Source: JAGQSZ01 sp049647585 (GTDB taxonomy: Bacteria > Actinomycetota > Acidimicrobiia > Acidimicrobiales > Microtrichaceae). From it: a stretch of DNA of 64,000 nucleotides. Under the pieces are notes generated by a model. That model saw nothing but the letters and a program-made list of their open reading frames with translations. It searched no databases and was not told the origin of the DNA. The stretch is from positions 1-64,000 of the forward strand of contig JBARXY010000026.1 of NCBI GenBank assembly GCA_049647585.1, in the 5' to 3' direction. This document shows positions 18,558 to 25,763 of the stretch, piece by piece. A program made the position numbers and the translations under genes. The number at the start of each line of letters is the position of its first letter. The stretch's first letter is position 1.

Positions 18558-18770
18558 ATGGGATTTCTGGACAAGTTCAAAGGCCGCGCAGCAGAGGTCA
18601 AGAAGAAGGCGTCTGACCTTGCAGCAGAGCATGAGGGCAAAATTGACGAGGGCATAGACAAGGCGGCCGACATGGCCAGCAAGGCCACCAAGGGCAAGTA
18701 CGACGACAGGATCGACGGCGCCGCTGGCAAGGCCAAGGGAGTTGTCGAGGATCTGGGCGACGAAAAATAG
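18558..18770 (+). CDS. MT0933-like antitoxin family protein (70 aa)
   Basis: 70 residues from an ATG with AGGAG a few bases upstream. The protein is almost all Ala, Lys, Asp, Glu and Gly, beginning MGFLDKFKGRAAEVKKKASD and carrying repeated KxxD/E helices, then a KYDDRIDGAAGKAKGVV segment. This matches the MT0933/Rv0909-type antitoxin family of actinobacteria, which also resembles CsbD-like stress proteins. No toxin gene (for example an SRPBCC-type Rv0910 homologue) lies beside it, so an antitoxin function is doubtful here. A helical, soluble stress-type protein is an alternative. Confidence 0.7.
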   Translation: MGFLDKFKGRAAEVKKKASDLAAEHEGKIDEGIDKAADMASKATKGKYDDRIDGAAGKAKGVVEDLGDEK

Positions 18771-18796
18771 GGGCCTGTAGCCCTACCAGTTCGGCC

Positions 18797-18841
18797 AAAT
18801 AGGCCATTCGGCCTATACGCGAGCCGTCCTTCGATGCCGAT
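18797..18841 (+). promoter_or_regulatory. upstream element of the Flp pilin gene (copy 1)
   Basis: AAATAGG at 18797-18803 begins a perfect 7-bp inverted repeat, ATAGGCC 18799-18805 with GGCCTAT 18810-18816. ATGCCGAT follows at 18834-18841, 37 bases after the AAATAGG start. GCCGAT resembles the -10 box of sigma-28/WhiG-type promoters (GCCGATAA), and the pilin ATG lies nine bases beyond it, which suggests a leaderless transcript. No matching -35 is visible. Confidence 0.45.
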
Positions 18842-18850
18842 TTCCCTTGT

Positions 18851-19144
18851 ATGACAAGGTGCTCACCGGAGCCACACTCAGACGAATGTTTCGAGCCGCC
18901 CGCTCTCGCCGAGGCCGATTTGCCGCAGGATCGTTTCAGATGTGCTCCTGTGGCCCTGCGCCGATCGCATCTGCGTCGTGAACGTGGGGCGACTTTGGTC
19001 GAGTACACGCTGTTGATAGCACTGCTGGTGATTCCGACTCTTGTGGGAATCAACTTCATCAAGAGCGGGGCGCAGACCGAGGTCAACAGGACCGCGACCG
19101 GAATCAGCTCCAAGACGATCCCTCCAGTGCCCACCACGCCATAG
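18851..19144 (+). CDS. Flp/Fap-type class IVb pilin-like protein
   Basis: 97 residues if the ATG at 18851 is used; a GTG at 18950 is a shorter alternative, but the upstream element favours 18851. The hallmark is RRERGATLVEYTLLIALLVI at residues 42-61: a Gly before the cleavage point, Glu at mature position 5 and a hydrophobic helix, as in type IVb (Tad/Flp) prepilins. A TadV-like prepilin peptidase would cut after the Gly, leaving a mature pilin of about 50 residues. The leader of 46 residues is unusually long and has three Cys. No tad assembly genes are in the window, so assembly must be encoded elsewhere. Confidence 0.75.
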   Translation: MTRCSPEPHSDECFEPPALAEADLPQDRFRCAPVALRRSHLRRERGATLVEYTLLIALLVIPTLVGINFIKSGAQTEVNRTATGISSKTIPPVPTTP

Positions 19145-19154
19145 GGCCCAGGGA

Positions 19155-19199
19155 AAATAGGGCCTTTTGACCCTTTTGTGATCGTCGGCTCATGCCGAT
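19155..19199 (+). promoter_or_regulatory. upstream element of the 88-aa gene (copy 2)
   Basis: AAATAGG at 19155-19161, then a G/C block with an imperfect inverted repeat (AGGGCC and GACCCT), then ATGCCGAT at 19192-19199. The distance from AAATAGG to ATGCCGAT is 37 bases, exactly as in the copy before the pilin gene, although the bases between differ. The downstream ATG is eight bases after the GCCGAT box, again fitting a leaderless start. Confidence 0.45.
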
Positions 19200-19207
19200 G
19201 ACTAGGT

Positions 19208-19474
19208 ATGCGGATGATGACGGTGAGTGCCGAGGACATCGAGAGCGACAAGTTCGGCTACTACTTTGCCCCTGAGCGTCAGATCACAACTGTCCCGAGA
19301 GGCCGCTCAACCGGGCTGCTCGGAGCCTTGGCGTTGGCGATCGCCCCGGATGGGCAACTGCACCCACTTCCGCTCACCGATCTGGACGAGTTGAACGATC
19401 GCGAGACGATGTTCGACTACGACCCTGATCTGGCAGTCGACCTGGACATCGCTCTGGACATCGCACTGGACTGA
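19208..19474 (+). CDS. hypothetical acidic protein (88 aa)
   Basis: 88 residues, no recognised family. The N-terminal half is mixed (SDKFGYYFAPERQITTVPRG), the middle has a short hydrophobic stretch GLLGALALAIAPDG, and the C-terminus is strongly acidic with a repeated D-hydrophobic pattern, DLAVDLDIALDIALD, encoded by near-identical short DNA repeats. It has no convincing signal peptide. Support for a real gene comes from the promoter-like element it shares with the pilin gene and from the matching start position. A role connected with the pilin is only an inference from this shared control. Confidence 0.5.
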   Translation: MRMMTVSAEDIESDKFGYYFAPERQITTVPRGRSTGLLGALALAIAPDGQLHPLPLTDLDELNDRETMFDYDPDLAVDLDIALDIALD

Positions 19475-19574
19475 ACCGGCAGAAGCCCCTCAGGTCCCCA
19501 TTCGAAGATGCGGAGCTGTGGCGCTAGCGTTCGCCGGGTCCTTCCCCCGAGGCGCACGTCCATTTAGGAGTTCG

Positions 19575-19943
19575 ATGCCCGCCGCACCAACTGCCGCGCA
19601 CAAGCTGGTTATTGCCGTTCTTTGTCTGATCGCCCTGGCTGGGTGTTCCGGTCGTGTTCAGCAACCAAATGACTACGGCGAGGTGAACACCAAGGGCGAG
19701 GGCTACTTCGGAAACTTGATGTACGGCTGCACCGGTGTCCAGCCAACAGACGGCAAGTACATCAACGAGAAGCTGAGTTCCGCCGACTATTGCAAGTGCC
19801 TCTATGACGGCCTGAAGGAATCGGTCCCGTTCTCCGAGGCAAAGAAGTTCGAAGAGACCCAGGCTGATGCAAAGGCCGGAGAAGAACCTGAGGTTCCCAA
19901 GGGCATCGCCAAGGTTCAGCGGGAGTGCAAGTCCGAAGCCTGA
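19575..19943 (+). CDS. putative lipoprotein (122 aa)
   Basis: The ATG at 19575 is preceded by AGGAG four to eight bases upstream, so it is preferred to earlier in-frame codons. The start MPAAPTAAHKLVIAVLCL leads to a lipobox LAGC at about residue 23, the signal-peptidase II site, so the mature protein should be lipid-anchored. The rest is about 95 hydrophilic residues with three Cys (GC, YCKC, REC) that might form a disulfide or bind metal after export. No domain recognised. It converges on the FrhB-like gene. Confidence 0.65.
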   Translation: MPAAPTAAHKLVIAVLCLIALAGCSGRVQQPNDYGEVNTKGEGYFGNLMYGCTGVQPTDGKYINEKLSSADYCKCLYDGLKESVPFSEAKKFEETQADAKAGEEPEVPKGIAKVQRECKSEA

Positions 19944-19954
19944 GAGCCGCCAGG

Positions 19955-20041
19955 CGGTCGGGCTTCGTGATGCGAATCAGTCCGTGTGGCGCGGAGCCGG
20001 TTCGGGCCTCGTGACGCGAGTCAGGCCTTGCGGCGTGGCTC
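19955..20041. repeat. imperfect direct repeat of about 43 bp, two copies
   Basis: Copy one spans 19955-19997 and copy two 19998-20041. The best conserved part is GGGCTTCGTGATGCGAATCAG against GGGCCTCGTGACGCGAGTCAG. The second copy contains the stop codon of the minus-strand FrhB-like gene (20021-20023) and the first copy has the same stop triplet at the matching place. Confidence 0.65.
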
Positions 20042-21202
20042 GGGAAGGCCGACTCTGATGCTCGATTCGGCAGTCTGGGGCCAGCGTGCCCTGGACTTCT
20101 CGGCCAACTTGCGCATCAGAGCTATGGCGCCGGGGTCGGAGTCTCCGGGCCGGGCTTCGATCGAACCGTCGGCGATCATTCTCGAAATGATCTCGCGGCC
20201 CAGATCGGTGCGGACAATCGTGAGTGTCCAGTCGGAGTTCTCGCCGATCCCGCCACATGAGATGTCGGCGTGTTCGGCCGCGAAGTCCGGACAGAACAGG
20301 CAGCCCTCACGGGTCCAGGCGTGGCATTCCTTGAGGTTGACTTCGCGGTAGTCGCCGTTGTCGAGCCACAGCTGGAATACACCCTTGATGTTCATCTTCA
20401 CGATCTGTTCGCGGCTGATTCCGTACTTGGCATCGAACAGTTCTTCGAAAATCGCATCGTCGAAGGTCTTCGAACAGAGCAGACCGAGATTGAAGACGAT
20501 GGGTTTGGAGATCTTGCCCACCTTGCGGGACCACATGACAGGTGGCACCGAGGACTGACAGCTCATCCCTACTAGCGCCAGTCGTTGATGACCCGCCTCC
20601 AGAGCCTCGTCCATCGCCAGGGTGTTGGCCGAGTAGGTGTAGCGGCTGCCGGCGGATTCGAGAATCTGCTCCTTGGTCGAGGCCACACCTGGTCGGGTCT
20701 TCCAGGATCCCTTTTCACCATCGATGTACGACACGAGCGATGCGTCGATGTAGTCATTTTCGAGCGCCCAGATCAGGATTGCCGATACCAGCCCTCCGTC
20801 CTGGCCATTGCGGTTCACCGCATCTTCCGATGCCCGGGTCAGAAGGATGTCCTGGTAGATGCCGGCGACCTCGTCCTCGGCGCGGGTGCGGGCGAAGAGG
20901 TGGTCGTCCGCCTGGCCTTCCCAGAGCCGGAACCGGGGGCATGCCCTGGTGCAACTCGTGCAACCCTTCTGCCCATGGATGCAGTCGTCCGGACCGAGTT
21001 CTTCTTCGAGGTGGAACGGGCGATAGCCGCCCTGCTCGTGGTTGTAGCCGATCACATCGTGGGGACAGGCAATCACACACCCGGCGCACCCGGTGCAAAG
21101 ACCTGTATCGATGACTTCGGCCTTCAGTTCCAACCACTGATTTGTCCAGCGCGTCGCAGCGGTTTCTTCGAGCCTCGCGACCAACGATCCAGAGTCCGGC
21201 AT
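20021..21202 (-). CDS. coenzyme F420 hydrogenase/dehydrogenase beta subunit family protein (FrhB-like)
   Basis: 393 residues. Two ferredoxin-type clusters stand near the N-terminus, CTGCAGCVIACP and CTSCTRACP, the first preceded by the usual DTGLCTG. The remainder carries FrhB-family features: NGQDGGLVSAILIWAL, LVGMSCQSSVPPV, LLCSKTFDDAIFEELF and the later Cys patch EGCLFCPDFAAEHADISCGG. FrhB proteins use FAD, Fe-S and coenzyme F420 for hydride transfer; family members include F420-dependent reductases of many substrates. It implies that the organism makes F420, common in actinobacteria. The substrate is unknown. It is divergent from the acyl-CoA dehydrogenase gene. Confidence 0.85.
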   Translation of the reverse strand: MPDSGSLVARLEETAATRWTNQWLELKAEVIDTGLCTGCAGCVIACPHDVIGYNHEQGGYRPFHLEEELGPDDCIHGQKGCTSCTRACPRFRLWEGQADDHLFARTRAEDEVAGIYQDILLTRASEDAVNRNGQDGGLVSAILIWALENDYIDASLVSYIDGEKGSWKTRPGVASTKEQILESAGSRYTYSANTLAMDEALEAGHQRLALVGMSCQSSVPPVMWSRKVGKISKPIVFNLGLLCSKTFDDAIFEELFDAKYGISREQIVKMNIKGVFQLWLDNGDYREVNLKECHAWTREGCLFCPDFAAEHADISCGGIGENSDWTLTIVRTDLGREIISRMIADGSIEARPGDSDPGAIALMRKLAEKSRARWPQTAESSIRVGLPEPRRKA

Positions 21203-21291
21203 GCCATGAACCTACCTCCCTCAGCAGATGAGAGAGGCCAGTCCGGCGACGTTGTCGCTCCTCGGAGGGACTTCCGTTGACTGGATGACAC

Positions 21292-21307
21292 TTGACCAAT
21301 CGGTCAA
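21292..21307. promoter_or_regulatory. TTGACC-N4-GGTCAA palindromic operator candidate
   Basis: Perfect 6-bp arms TTGACC (21292-21297) and GGTCAA (21302-21307) are separated by four bases and end nine bases before the acyl-CoA dehydrogenase ATG. Palindromes of this size are typical sites for TetR- or GntR-type repressors of fatty-acid genes. Its place would block ribosome binding or early elongation. No regulator gene is adjacent. Confidence 0.5.
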
Positions 21308-21316
21308 GATTGGGCC

Positions 21317-22567
21317 ATGGACCTGACCTACCCAGCCGAAGCCGAAGAGTTCCGTGGTGAAATCCGACAGTGGCTCGAGGAGCACCTGCCCGAGGGCTGG
21401 TTCGACGAGGGCTTCACCATGACCTCCGAGGAGAAGGCTGCCTGGAACGTGGAGTGGACCAAGACCCTCTTCGAAGGGGGATGGATCTGTGCGACGTGGC
21501 CGGTCGAGTATGGCGGCAAGGGTCTTTCGACGATGCAGGGCGTTGTGCTCGCCGAAGAGTTCGCCCGGGCCCGTGCACCGATGAGAGCCGACTTCTTCGG
21601 TGACACTCTCGTCGGCCCAACCATTCTCATGAACGGAACCGAGGAGCAGAAGAAGTACTTCCTACCGAAGATCCTCGATGGCTCCATGCGTTGGTGCCAG
21701 GGCTTCTCGGAGCCTGATTCGGGCTCCGACCTGGCTTCGCTCAAGACGAGTGCAGTGAGGGATGGTGACGAATGGGTCATCAACGGCCAGAAGGTCTGGA
21801 CAACTCAGGCGCAGTTCGCCGACTACTGCTTCGTTCTGGCACGCACGGATCCGGATGTGAAGAAACAGGCCGGCATCTCCTACCTGCTGGTTCCGATGAA
21901 GCAGCCCGGCGTCGAGGTTCGCGGAATCATGCAGCCCGACGGAACCGCAGAGTTCAACGAGGTCTTCTTCTCCGACGCCCGTTGTCCGGTCGAGAACGTC
22001 GTGGGTGGTCTGAACAACGGTTGGAAGGTCGCCAACGACACGTTGGGCTTCGAGCGTGGGATGTCGGCCACGACGGGATTCCGACGCTTCGCCGAGGAAC
22101 ATCGGATCATGGTCGACAAGGCGAAGGAGAACGGCAAGATCAACGATCCTGTCATCCGCCAGGGACTTGCCCGCTACTGGTCGAAGATCGAAATCATCCG
22201 CTACAACGGGCTGCGGTCCCTGTCGGCAACGGTCAACAAGCGGCGTGATCCGGCAGTCATGGCGCTCGGCGCAACCAACAAGTTGTTCTGGTCCGAGATG
22301 CACAAGCAGGCGATGGAACTGGCCCTTGACATCTGGGGTTCCGAGTCGATGCTCTCGACCGCCGGACCGGAGTCCGGTTCCTGGCCGGCTGCGCTCCGTG
22401 GCGAGGCGCGACCTGCCTACCCAGTGAGCCTGATGATGAGTGCGTTCTTCTTCTCTCGTTCCGAGACGATCTGGGGCGGGTCATCGCAGATCCAGAAGAA
22501 CATCGTCGGCGAGAAGGTGCTCGGGCTGCCGAGGGAGCCAAAGGCACCTGCTGCAGACAAGTCCTGA
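21317..22567 (+). CDS. acyl-CoA dehydrogenase
   Basis: 416 residues, a standard length for the family. It oxidises an acyl-CoA to the trans-2-enoyl-CoA using FAD. The N-terminal helical domain begins DLTYPAEAEEFRGEIRQWL; QGFSEPDSGSDLASLKT and the VINGQKVWTTQAQFADYCF stretch form the FAD/substrate-binding middle domain; SETIWGGSSQIQKNIVGEKV near the end is the conserved C-terminal region contacting FAD. The chain-length preference cannot be read. It may be controlled by the palindrome just before its start. Confidence 0.92.
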   Translation: MDLTYPAEAEEFRGEIRQWLEEHLPEGWFDEGFTMTSEEKAAWNVEWTKTLFEGGWICATWPVEYGGKGLSTMQGVVLAEEFARARAPMRADFFGDTLVGPTILMNGTEEQKKYFLPKILDGSMRWCQGFSEPDSGSDLASLKTSAVRDGDEWVINGQKVWTTQAQFADYCFVLARTDPDVKKQAGISYLLVPMKQPGVEVRGIMQPDGTAEFNEVFFSDARCPVENVVGGLNNGWKVANDTLGFERGMSATTGFRRFAEEHRIMVDKAKENGKINDPVIRQGLARYWSKIEIIRYNGLRSLSATVNKRRDPAVMALGATNKLFWSEMHKQAMELALDIWGSESMLSTAGPESGSWPAALRGEARPAYPVSLMMSAFFFSRSETIWGGSSQIQKNIVGEKVLGLPREPKAPAADKS

Positions 22568-22613
22568 ACGCGTCCTGAGCGCGTCTTGGGCGCGTCTTGG
22601 GCGCGTCCTGGGC
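22561..22613 (+). repeat. 11-bp tandem repeat, four copies plus a partial
   Basis: GCGTCCTGAGC, GCGTCTTGGGC, GCGTCTTGGGC and GCGTCCTGGGC follow one another at 22570-22613, preceded by a partial copy GTCCTGAAC at 22561-22569 that contains the acyl-CoA dehydrogenase stop codon. The gap to the LCP gene otherwise shows no gene. Confidence 0.9.
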
Positions 22614-22740
22614 GGGGGTTTCCTGAGCGCCGGTTTGGTCGGGATGCGTTGGGCCGCGGCCGCCGATGTATCTTCGGGGTGCTGTTTGCCGCACTTGCCC
22701 CGCACTGGGACCTCGTCGCGGGCTTACGGCCCTATCGACC

Positions 22741-24375
22741 GTGCCGAAGCCTCCTCCGCCCCCGTCCAACAGATCTAGACCCGACGGTCCTTCCCGTCGC
22801 AGTGGCGCCTCGGATGGCGACGAGGAACTCAGGGTTGTCCGTCGTCCTCGACGGGGCCCCTCCGACGACTCCGGTAGGGCGGGGAAGGCCCCAGAACGCG
22901 GGACAGGGCGCCGTAGGCGGGTGCTGGCGGGTGTCCTGATGGGCGTTCTGGCGATTGCAGTGATCCTCGGCGGGGGTGCCGCCTGGGGTTTGTGGAGCTT
23001 CGCCCGGATCGACCGGGTCGACGTGAAGCTGGCCGAGGTGCAAGCGCCGTCCAAGCCGATCAACATCCTTATCGTCGGGTCCGACAGTCGGGCGAAGATC
23101 ACGTCCTCCGATCCGGGTGCCGAGGGAATGATCGGCAAGGGTTCCCCAACCGGGCAACGCTCCGACAGCCTGATGATCGCCCGGGTCGATCAACAGAGCG
23201 ACCGGATCGATCTGCTTTCGATCCCCAGGGACCTCTGGGTGCCGATCTCGGGAACCTCCAAGACCCAACGCATAAACACCGCGTACTCGCGGTCCGCTCA
23301 GACTGTTGTCGACACCATCCAGGACAACCTCGGAATTCCGATCCACCACTTCGTCGAGGTCGATTTCAGCGGTTTCAGATCCCTGATCGACGCGCTCGAC
23401 GGAGTGCCGATGTACTTCTCGCATCCAGTTAGGGACAAAAATTCCGGCTTGGCGATCACCGAGAGGGGATGCCAAGTCCTCAACGGCGAACAGGGACTCG
23501 CCTTCGCCAGATCCCGGCACCTGCAATGGAGCAACGGATCCCGTTGGGTGTCGGACCCATCGGCGGACTACGGGCGGATGACCCGCCAGCAGATCCTGAC
23601 CCGTGCGGCTCTCGACAAGTCCCAGACCCTCGGTCTCAACAACGTTCGAAAACTGAAAGCCCTCGTCGATGCGGCCGCCGACTCCGTGAAACTTGACGAC
23701 AAGTGGGGTGCGGCTGACCTGTTGTCGTTGGGGCGCAGGTTGTCCAGCTTCGATCCCGAGCGGCTCCAGACCCACAGCCTGCCTACCTCGAGTCACAAGA
23801 CTTCCGGTGGGGCCCAGGTCGAGTACCTCGACGAAGAAGCAGCCCAGCCGATCCTGGACATCTTCAACGGACTCTCGAAAGCTTCACCGGTCACCACTAC
23901 GACCGTGCCGCCGGTTGAACCCGAGAATGTGACCGTCGAGGTGCGCAACGTCTCGGCGGCGGACGGCGAAGGCAGGCGGGTTTCTTACGTCCTTTCGGAT
24001 GGCGGCTTCCACATCGCTGATGTCGGAAACGGAACAGGAACCCTGGCCCGGTCGACCGTTTCGTACCGAAAGGGCCAGAAGTCACTTGCCGAGTTGACCG
24101 CCAGTTGGTTCAGCGCTGCGCCGAAGCTCATCGAGGACTCGACCTTGCCGGCGGGCAAGGTCGTCGTCAGCCTGGGGAGCGACTTCGAGCACATTTCCAA
24201 ACCCGAGAAGTCTTCCGAGCCGACACCGGGTTCCGATGCGGAGATCGTCGGCACCGGAGACTCGGGCGACGGGAGTACATCGTCGGAGTCCACCACGACA
24301 TCCACCACAACGACTGCACCCCCGCAGCCCGGCTGGACTCCAGGTGTTGCCCCCGAGGGCACCACCTGCCACTGA
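22741..24375 (+). CDS. LytR-CpsA-Psr (LCP) family glycopolymer transferase
   Basis: 544 residues from a GTG at 22741; an ATG at 22666 is in frame but encodes an unlikely N-terminus and neither has a good ribosome site. A Pro/Arg-rich cytoplasmic start of about 60 residues precedes one span (GVLMGVLAIAVILGGGAAWG). The LCP domain follows with NILIVGSDSRAK, RSDSLMIARVD, LLSIPRDLWVPI and the Arg-rich GLAFARSRHLQWSNG. A LytR_C domain lies after residue about 395 (VTVEVRNVSA), then a Ser/Thr tail. LCP enzymes transfer lipid-linked glycopolymers to peptidoglycan outside the membrane, a logical end step for the glycan genes in this window. Confidence 0.9.
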   Translation: MPKPPPPPSNRSRPDGPSRRSGASDGDEELRVVRRPRRGPSDDSGRAGKAPERGTGRRRRVLAGVLMGVLAIAVILGGGAAWGLWSFARIDRVDVKLAEVQAPSKPINILIVGSDSRAKITSSDPGAEGMIGKGSPTGQRSDSLMIARVDQQSDRIDLLSIPRDLWVPISGTSKTQRINTAYSRSAQTVVDTIQDNLGIPIHHFVEVDFSGFRSLIDALDGVPMYFSHPVRDKNSGLAITERGCQVLNGEQGLAFARSRHLQWSNGSRWVSDPSADYGRMTRQQILTRAALDKSQTLGLNNVRKLKALVDAAADSVKLDDKWGAADLLSLGRRLSSFDPERLQTHSLPTSSHKTSGGAQVEYLDEEAAQPILDIFNGLSKASPVTTTTVPPVEPENVTVEVRNVSAADGEGRRVSYVLSDGGFHIADVGNGTGTLARSTVSYRKGQKSLAELTASWFSAAPKLIEDSTLPAGKVVVSLGSDFEHISKPEKSSEPTPGSDAEIVGTGDSGDGSTSSESTTTSTTTTAPPQPGWTPGVAPEGTTCH

Positions 24376-24381
24376 CTTCGG

Positions 24382-24672
24382 TCAGTTCTCCCCGGCTCCG
24401 ACTGCTCTGGCCACAGAGATCGGCGCAGGCTCGTGCAGCCAGACCCGGGCGATGTCATCGATGTCCAGATCGAGTACCCCGCAGAGTTGCACGACGGTGC
24501 CGAAGGCCGGGGATGGCAGACGACCGGTTTCGATCTTGCGCAGCGTCTCGTGGGATATTCCGGCGGCTGCCGCAACGTCGGTCAGTGGGCGCTCGCCGCG
24601 GGCGCCACGTAGGGCCCGTCCGAGTCGTCTTCCGGCTGCAATCTGTTTGGGAGTGAGCGGGGCACGCACCAT
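24382..24672 (-). CDS. XRE-family helix-turn-helix regulator (96 aa)
   Basis: 96 residues; a GGAG site lies a few bases ahead of the ATG. The N-terminal 60 residues form a Cro/CI-type helix-turn-helix: LGRALRGARG, then LTDVAAAAGISHETLRKIET with the recognition helix in the second half. The short C-terminus (LDLDIDDIARVWL) probably serves dimerisation. It is divergently arranged with a methionine aminopeptidase gene, and two related palindromes lie between them over both -10 boxes, so it most likely represses itself and the peptidase gene. It converges on the LCP gene with six bases between. Confidence 0.88.
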   Translation of the reverse strand: MVRAPLTPKQIAAGRRLGRALRGARGERPLTDVAAAAGISHETLRKIETGRLPSPAFGTVVQLCGVLDLDIDDIARVWLHEPAPISVARAVGAGEN

Positions 24673-24700
24673 CGGGCGGAGTCTCCAGGTCTGTCGGTCA

Positions 24701-24714
24701 GGTATTATTGTACC
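24701..24714. promoter_or_regulatory. palindromic operator 1 overlapping the XRE gene -10
   Basis: GGTATTATTGTACC is nearly a perfect palindrome and differs by one base from the reverse complement of operator 2. Read on the minus strand it contains TACAAT (24707-24712), which fits the -10 box of the XRE gene, about 30 bases before its ATG. Confidence 0.7.
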
Positions 24715-24750
24715 GGCCCGGTGAACTAGTTACGGACCCCTGCTGGTCGC

Positions 24751-24764
24751 GGTATAATAATACC
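24751..24764. promoter_or_regulatory. palindromic operator 2 overlapping the map -10
   Basis: GGTATAATAATACC contains TATAAT at 24753-24758, an exact -10 consensus, with a weak TTACGG at 24730-24735 spaced 17 bases upstream. GGAGG at 24764-24768 and the ATG at 24777 follow. The centre lies 50 bases from the centre of operator 1, close to five helical turns. Confidence 0.7.
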
Positions 24765-24776
24765 GGAGGCTAGCTG

Positions 24777-25541
24777 ATGATCGAGATCAAGACCGAAGCC
24801 GAGATAGCGAAGATGCGCGAGGCGGGAAGGTTGGTGGCAACGATCCTCGTCGAACTGCGTTCCATGGTGAAGGTCGGGATCAACCTTCTCGACATCGAGC
24901 TTCGGGCGCGTGAACTGATAGCCGCTGGGGGAGGGGTTTCGTGTTACTGGGACTACGCACCTTCGTTCGGAAATGGTCCGTTCCGCAACGTGATCTGCCT
25001 GTCGCTCAACGACGCCGTCCTGCATGGTCTGCCCCACGACATCGTCCTGGCCGACGGTGACCTGTTGAGCATGGACATGGCGGTGTCACTGAACGGGTGG
25101 GTAGGTGACTCCGCAATCAGCGTGATCGCCGGTGAGCCCCGCGACGAGGACGTGCGCCTAGTTCGAGCTACCGAAGAGGCGCTCACAGCGGCAATCGCCG
25201 TCGCGCAGCCGGGTAATCGGATAGGCGACATCGCAAATGCGATCGCCGAGGTCGCACATTCGTACGGATATGAGCCCAACGACGAATACGGGGGCCACGG
25301 CATCGGCCGAACGATGCATGAGAGTCCGTCGATTCCCAACATCGGGCGACCCGGCCATGGCTACACCCTGCGCCCCGGCTTCACCTGCGCGATAGAGCCC
25401 TGGTTCGCCGCAGGTTCCAGCCAGGTCGTGCACGACCCGGACGGATGGACCCTTCGCTCAGCCGATGGATCGCGCACCGCCCACAGCGAACACACCATCG
25501 CGATCACCTCTGCCGGTCCGGAGGTACTGACCGTTCCGTGA
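24777..25541 (+). CDS. map: type I methionine aminopeptidase
   Basis: 254 residues. It removes the initiator Met from nascent proteins. The metal and catalytic residues of the family are in place: His in LNDAVLHGLP, the two Asp in SMDMAVSLNGWVGDSA, His in GGHGIGRTMHESP, Glu in FTCAIEPW and Glu in AHSEHTIAIT. The Cys usually seen before the first His in E. coli is Leu here. It pairs divergently with an XRE regulator. Because housekeeping map normally sits in the ribosomal protein region, this may be a second, regulated copy; the other cannot be seen in this window. Confidence 0.93.
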   Translation: MIEIKTEAEIAKMREAGRLVATILVELRSMVKVGINLLDIELRARELIAAGGGVSCYWDYAPSFGNGPFRNVICLSLNDAVLHGLPHDIVLADGDLLSMDMAVSLNGWVGDSAISVIAGEPRDEDVRLVRATEEALTAAIAVAQPGNRIGDIANAIAEVAHSYGYEPNDEYGGHGIGRTMHESPSIPNIGRPGHGYTLRPGFTCAIEPWFAAGSSQVVHDPDGWTLRSADGSRTAHSEHTIAITSAGPEVLTVP

Positions 25542-25569
25542 GGTGAGCGGACCGGTGCAGACCGCATCT

Positions 25570-25601
25570 CCAGACTCCGCATCCAGATGCGCGGAGCCTG
25601 G
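25570..25601. terminator. hairpin between map and tRNA-Arg, possible bidirectional terminator
   Basis: CCAG-a-CTCCGCAT, loop CCAG, ATGC-GC-GGAG-c-CTGG forms a long stem with small bulges. It lies after the map stop on the plus strand and directly after the tRNA 3' end on the minus strand. No T-run follows on either strand. Confidence 0.45.
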
Positions 25602-25605
25602 TCCG

Positions 25606-25677
25606 TGCCCTCGGCAGGATTCGAACCTGCGCACACGCCTCCGGAGGGCGATGCTCTATCCCCTGAGCTACGAGGGC
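25606..25677 (-). tRNA. tRNA-Arg (anticodon CCG)
   Basis: On the minus strand a full cloverleaf can be drawn: acceptor GCCCTCG with CGAGGGC, D stem GCTC/GAGC with loop AGGGGATA, anticodon stem with loop CTCCGGA (anticodon CCG, reading CGG), variable GTGC, and T arm GCAGG-TTCGAAT-CCTGC. The discriminator is A; CCA is not encoded. The first anticodon-stem pair is a T-T mismatch. A in the D loop is a known Arg identity element. It lies 86 bases from the argS start in the opposite direction. Confidence 0.93.
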
Positions 25678-25763
25678 TGGTACCTGACTACAACCGGTTA
25701 CTGAAGTCAGGGCTGGGACATTACCATTCGAGCGCCGCCTCCCCCTCCTTCGGCAGGATCCAA

